Positions 7,024-7,828 of a DNA stretch of 7,828 bases are shown here, in pieces (positions within the stretch are counted from its first letter, which is position 1; each line of letters opens with the position of its first letter). The stretch spans positions 1 through 7,828 of the forward strand of contig CAMLOF010000137.1 of assembly GCA_946481585.1 (NCBI GenBank), in the 5' to 3' direction. This DNA comes from an uncultured Macromonas sp. (GTDB lineage: Bacteria > Pseudomonadota > Gammaproteobacteria > Burkholderiales > Burkholderiaceae). The notes under the pieces are model-generated. The model did not search any database. It was given only the letters and a program-made list of their open reading frames with translations, and was not told where the DNA came from. The position numbers were made by a program, and so were the translations under genes.

Positions 7024-7828
7024 ACCCGTCCACCCGCCGCCCCCTGCATACCCTTGGCGCCGCCGCCGTGCTGGTGCTGCCCGCGTTGGCCCTTGCCGCG
7101 CCCTTCGAATGCCTGCTGGAGCCCGCGCAGACCGTGGAAATCCGCAGTGCCGTCGAAGGGCTCATCCACCGCATCCACGTGCAGCGCGGCGACGACGTGC
7201 GCGCAGGCCAGGTGCTGGTGGAACTGGACGCCTCGGTGGAGCGTTCCGCCGCCGCCGCCGCCAGGTACCGCGCCCAGGCCGAAGGGCGCGTGGAAGCCTC
7301 GCGCAACCGCATGCAGTACGCCAGCCGCAAAACCCAGCGCTCCAACGAACTGCACAGCCAGAACTACATCTCGTCCCAGGCGCGCGACGAGGCCGAGACC
7401 GAAAAGAACCTGGCCGAGTCCGAGCTGAAGGAAGCCATGGAAAACAAGGAACTGGCCCGGCTCGACCACCAGCGCGCCATCGACCTGCTCAACCAGAAAA
7501 CGCTGCGCAGCCCCTTCAACGGCATCGTGGTGGACCGCATGCTCAACCCCGGCGACCTGGCCGAGGCAGGCAACGGCCGCAAGCCCATTCTGAAGCTCGC
7601 ACAAATCCACCCGCTGCGTGTGGAAACCGTGCTGCCCCTGTCCACCTTCGGCAAGTTGCGCCCCGGCATGGTGGGCAACGTCACGCCCGAAGGCGGCACG
7701 CCCTACAAGGCCACCATCAAGGTGGTGGACCGCGTGCTCGACGCCGCCAGCGGCACCTACGGCGTGCGCCTGGAGCTGCCCAATCCCCAGGGGCAACTGC
7801 CGGGCGGCATACGCTGCCAGGTGGACTT
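7020..7828 (+). CDS. exported periplasmic adaptor (HlyD/RND MFP type), 3' end outside window
   Basis: At least 269 codons are present and the frame is open at the window edge. Residues 1-27 form a Sec-type signal peptide: basic MNPSTRRP, a hydrophobic Ala/Leu/Val core, and a likely cut at ALA-AP. No lipobox cysteine is present, so it is probably not a lipoprotein. The mature protein starts with a lipoyl half (VEIRSAVEGLIHRIHVQRGD, about 40-59, then VRAGQVLVELD). An Ala/Glu-rich coiled-coil hairpin follows (about 72-158), then the second lipoyl half (TLRSPFNGIVVDRMLNPGDL, 161-180), and a barrel/membrane-proximal region with FGKLRPGMVGNV and GGIRCQVDF. It probably bridges an inner-membrane component to an outer-membrane channel. 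The only visible cysteines, C31 and C266, sit at the two ends of the visible chain. It is coupled to the SecA-like gene by ATGA. Little seems to be missing, judged from usual adaptor architecture. Confidence 0.85.
   Translation, partial: MNPSTRRPLHTLGAAAVLVLPALALAAPFECLLEPAQTVEIRSAVEGLIHRIHVQRGDDVRAGQVLVELDASVERSAAAAARYRAQAEGRVEASRNRMQYASRKTQRSNELHSQNYISSQARDEAETEKNLAESELKEAMENKELARLDHQRAIDLLNQKTLRSPFNGIVVDRMLNPGDLAEAGNGRKPILKLAQIHPLRVETVLPLSTFGKLRPGMVGNVTPEGGTPYKATIKVVDRVLDAASGTYGVRLELPNPQGQLPGGIRCQVD

Overview
The window is high-GC (by eye well above 60%), densely coded DNA, and all of its genes lie on the + strand. Codon use (strong G/C at third positions) and the gene families suggest a Gram-negative proteobacterium. 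My best guess is a Burkholderiales/Comamonadaceae-type betaproteobacterium. That is an impression from style, not a phylogenetic result.

Layout: (1) 1-109 is a leader region with a possible 16-codon upstream ORF whose stop overlaps the next start. (2) 110-913 encodes a SapC-family (S-layer-associated) protein. (3) 914-978 is a short gap with a GC-rich imperfect hairpin. (4) 979-2871 encodes a membrane fusion (HlyD-type) protein with two cytoplasmic GAF-like domains. (5) 2868-5021 encodes a PqqD-like / M50 site-2-protease / HlyD-type fusion. (6) 5014-7023 encodes a SecA-like ATPase that ends where the C-terminal third of SecA should begin. (7) 7020-7828 is the first part of an exported periplasmic adaptor protein that runs off the end of the window.

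The last four genes overlap one another by 4, 8 and 4 bases, so they are almost certainly one translationally coupled operon. SapC is probably its first gene.

Together the genes look like an accessory envelope-export apparatus. It has a cytosolic ATP motor derived from SecA, an inner-membrane M50 protease/adaptor with a peptide-binding-type N-terminus, a second inner-membrane adaptor with cytosolic sensor domains, and a soluble or periplasmic adaptor. SapC adds a link to surface-layer or large surface proteins. No substrate, outer-membrane channel or ABC ATPase is visible here, so the exported molecule is unknown. The families are recognised from motifs. The proposal that they form one secretion system is inference from operon structure.
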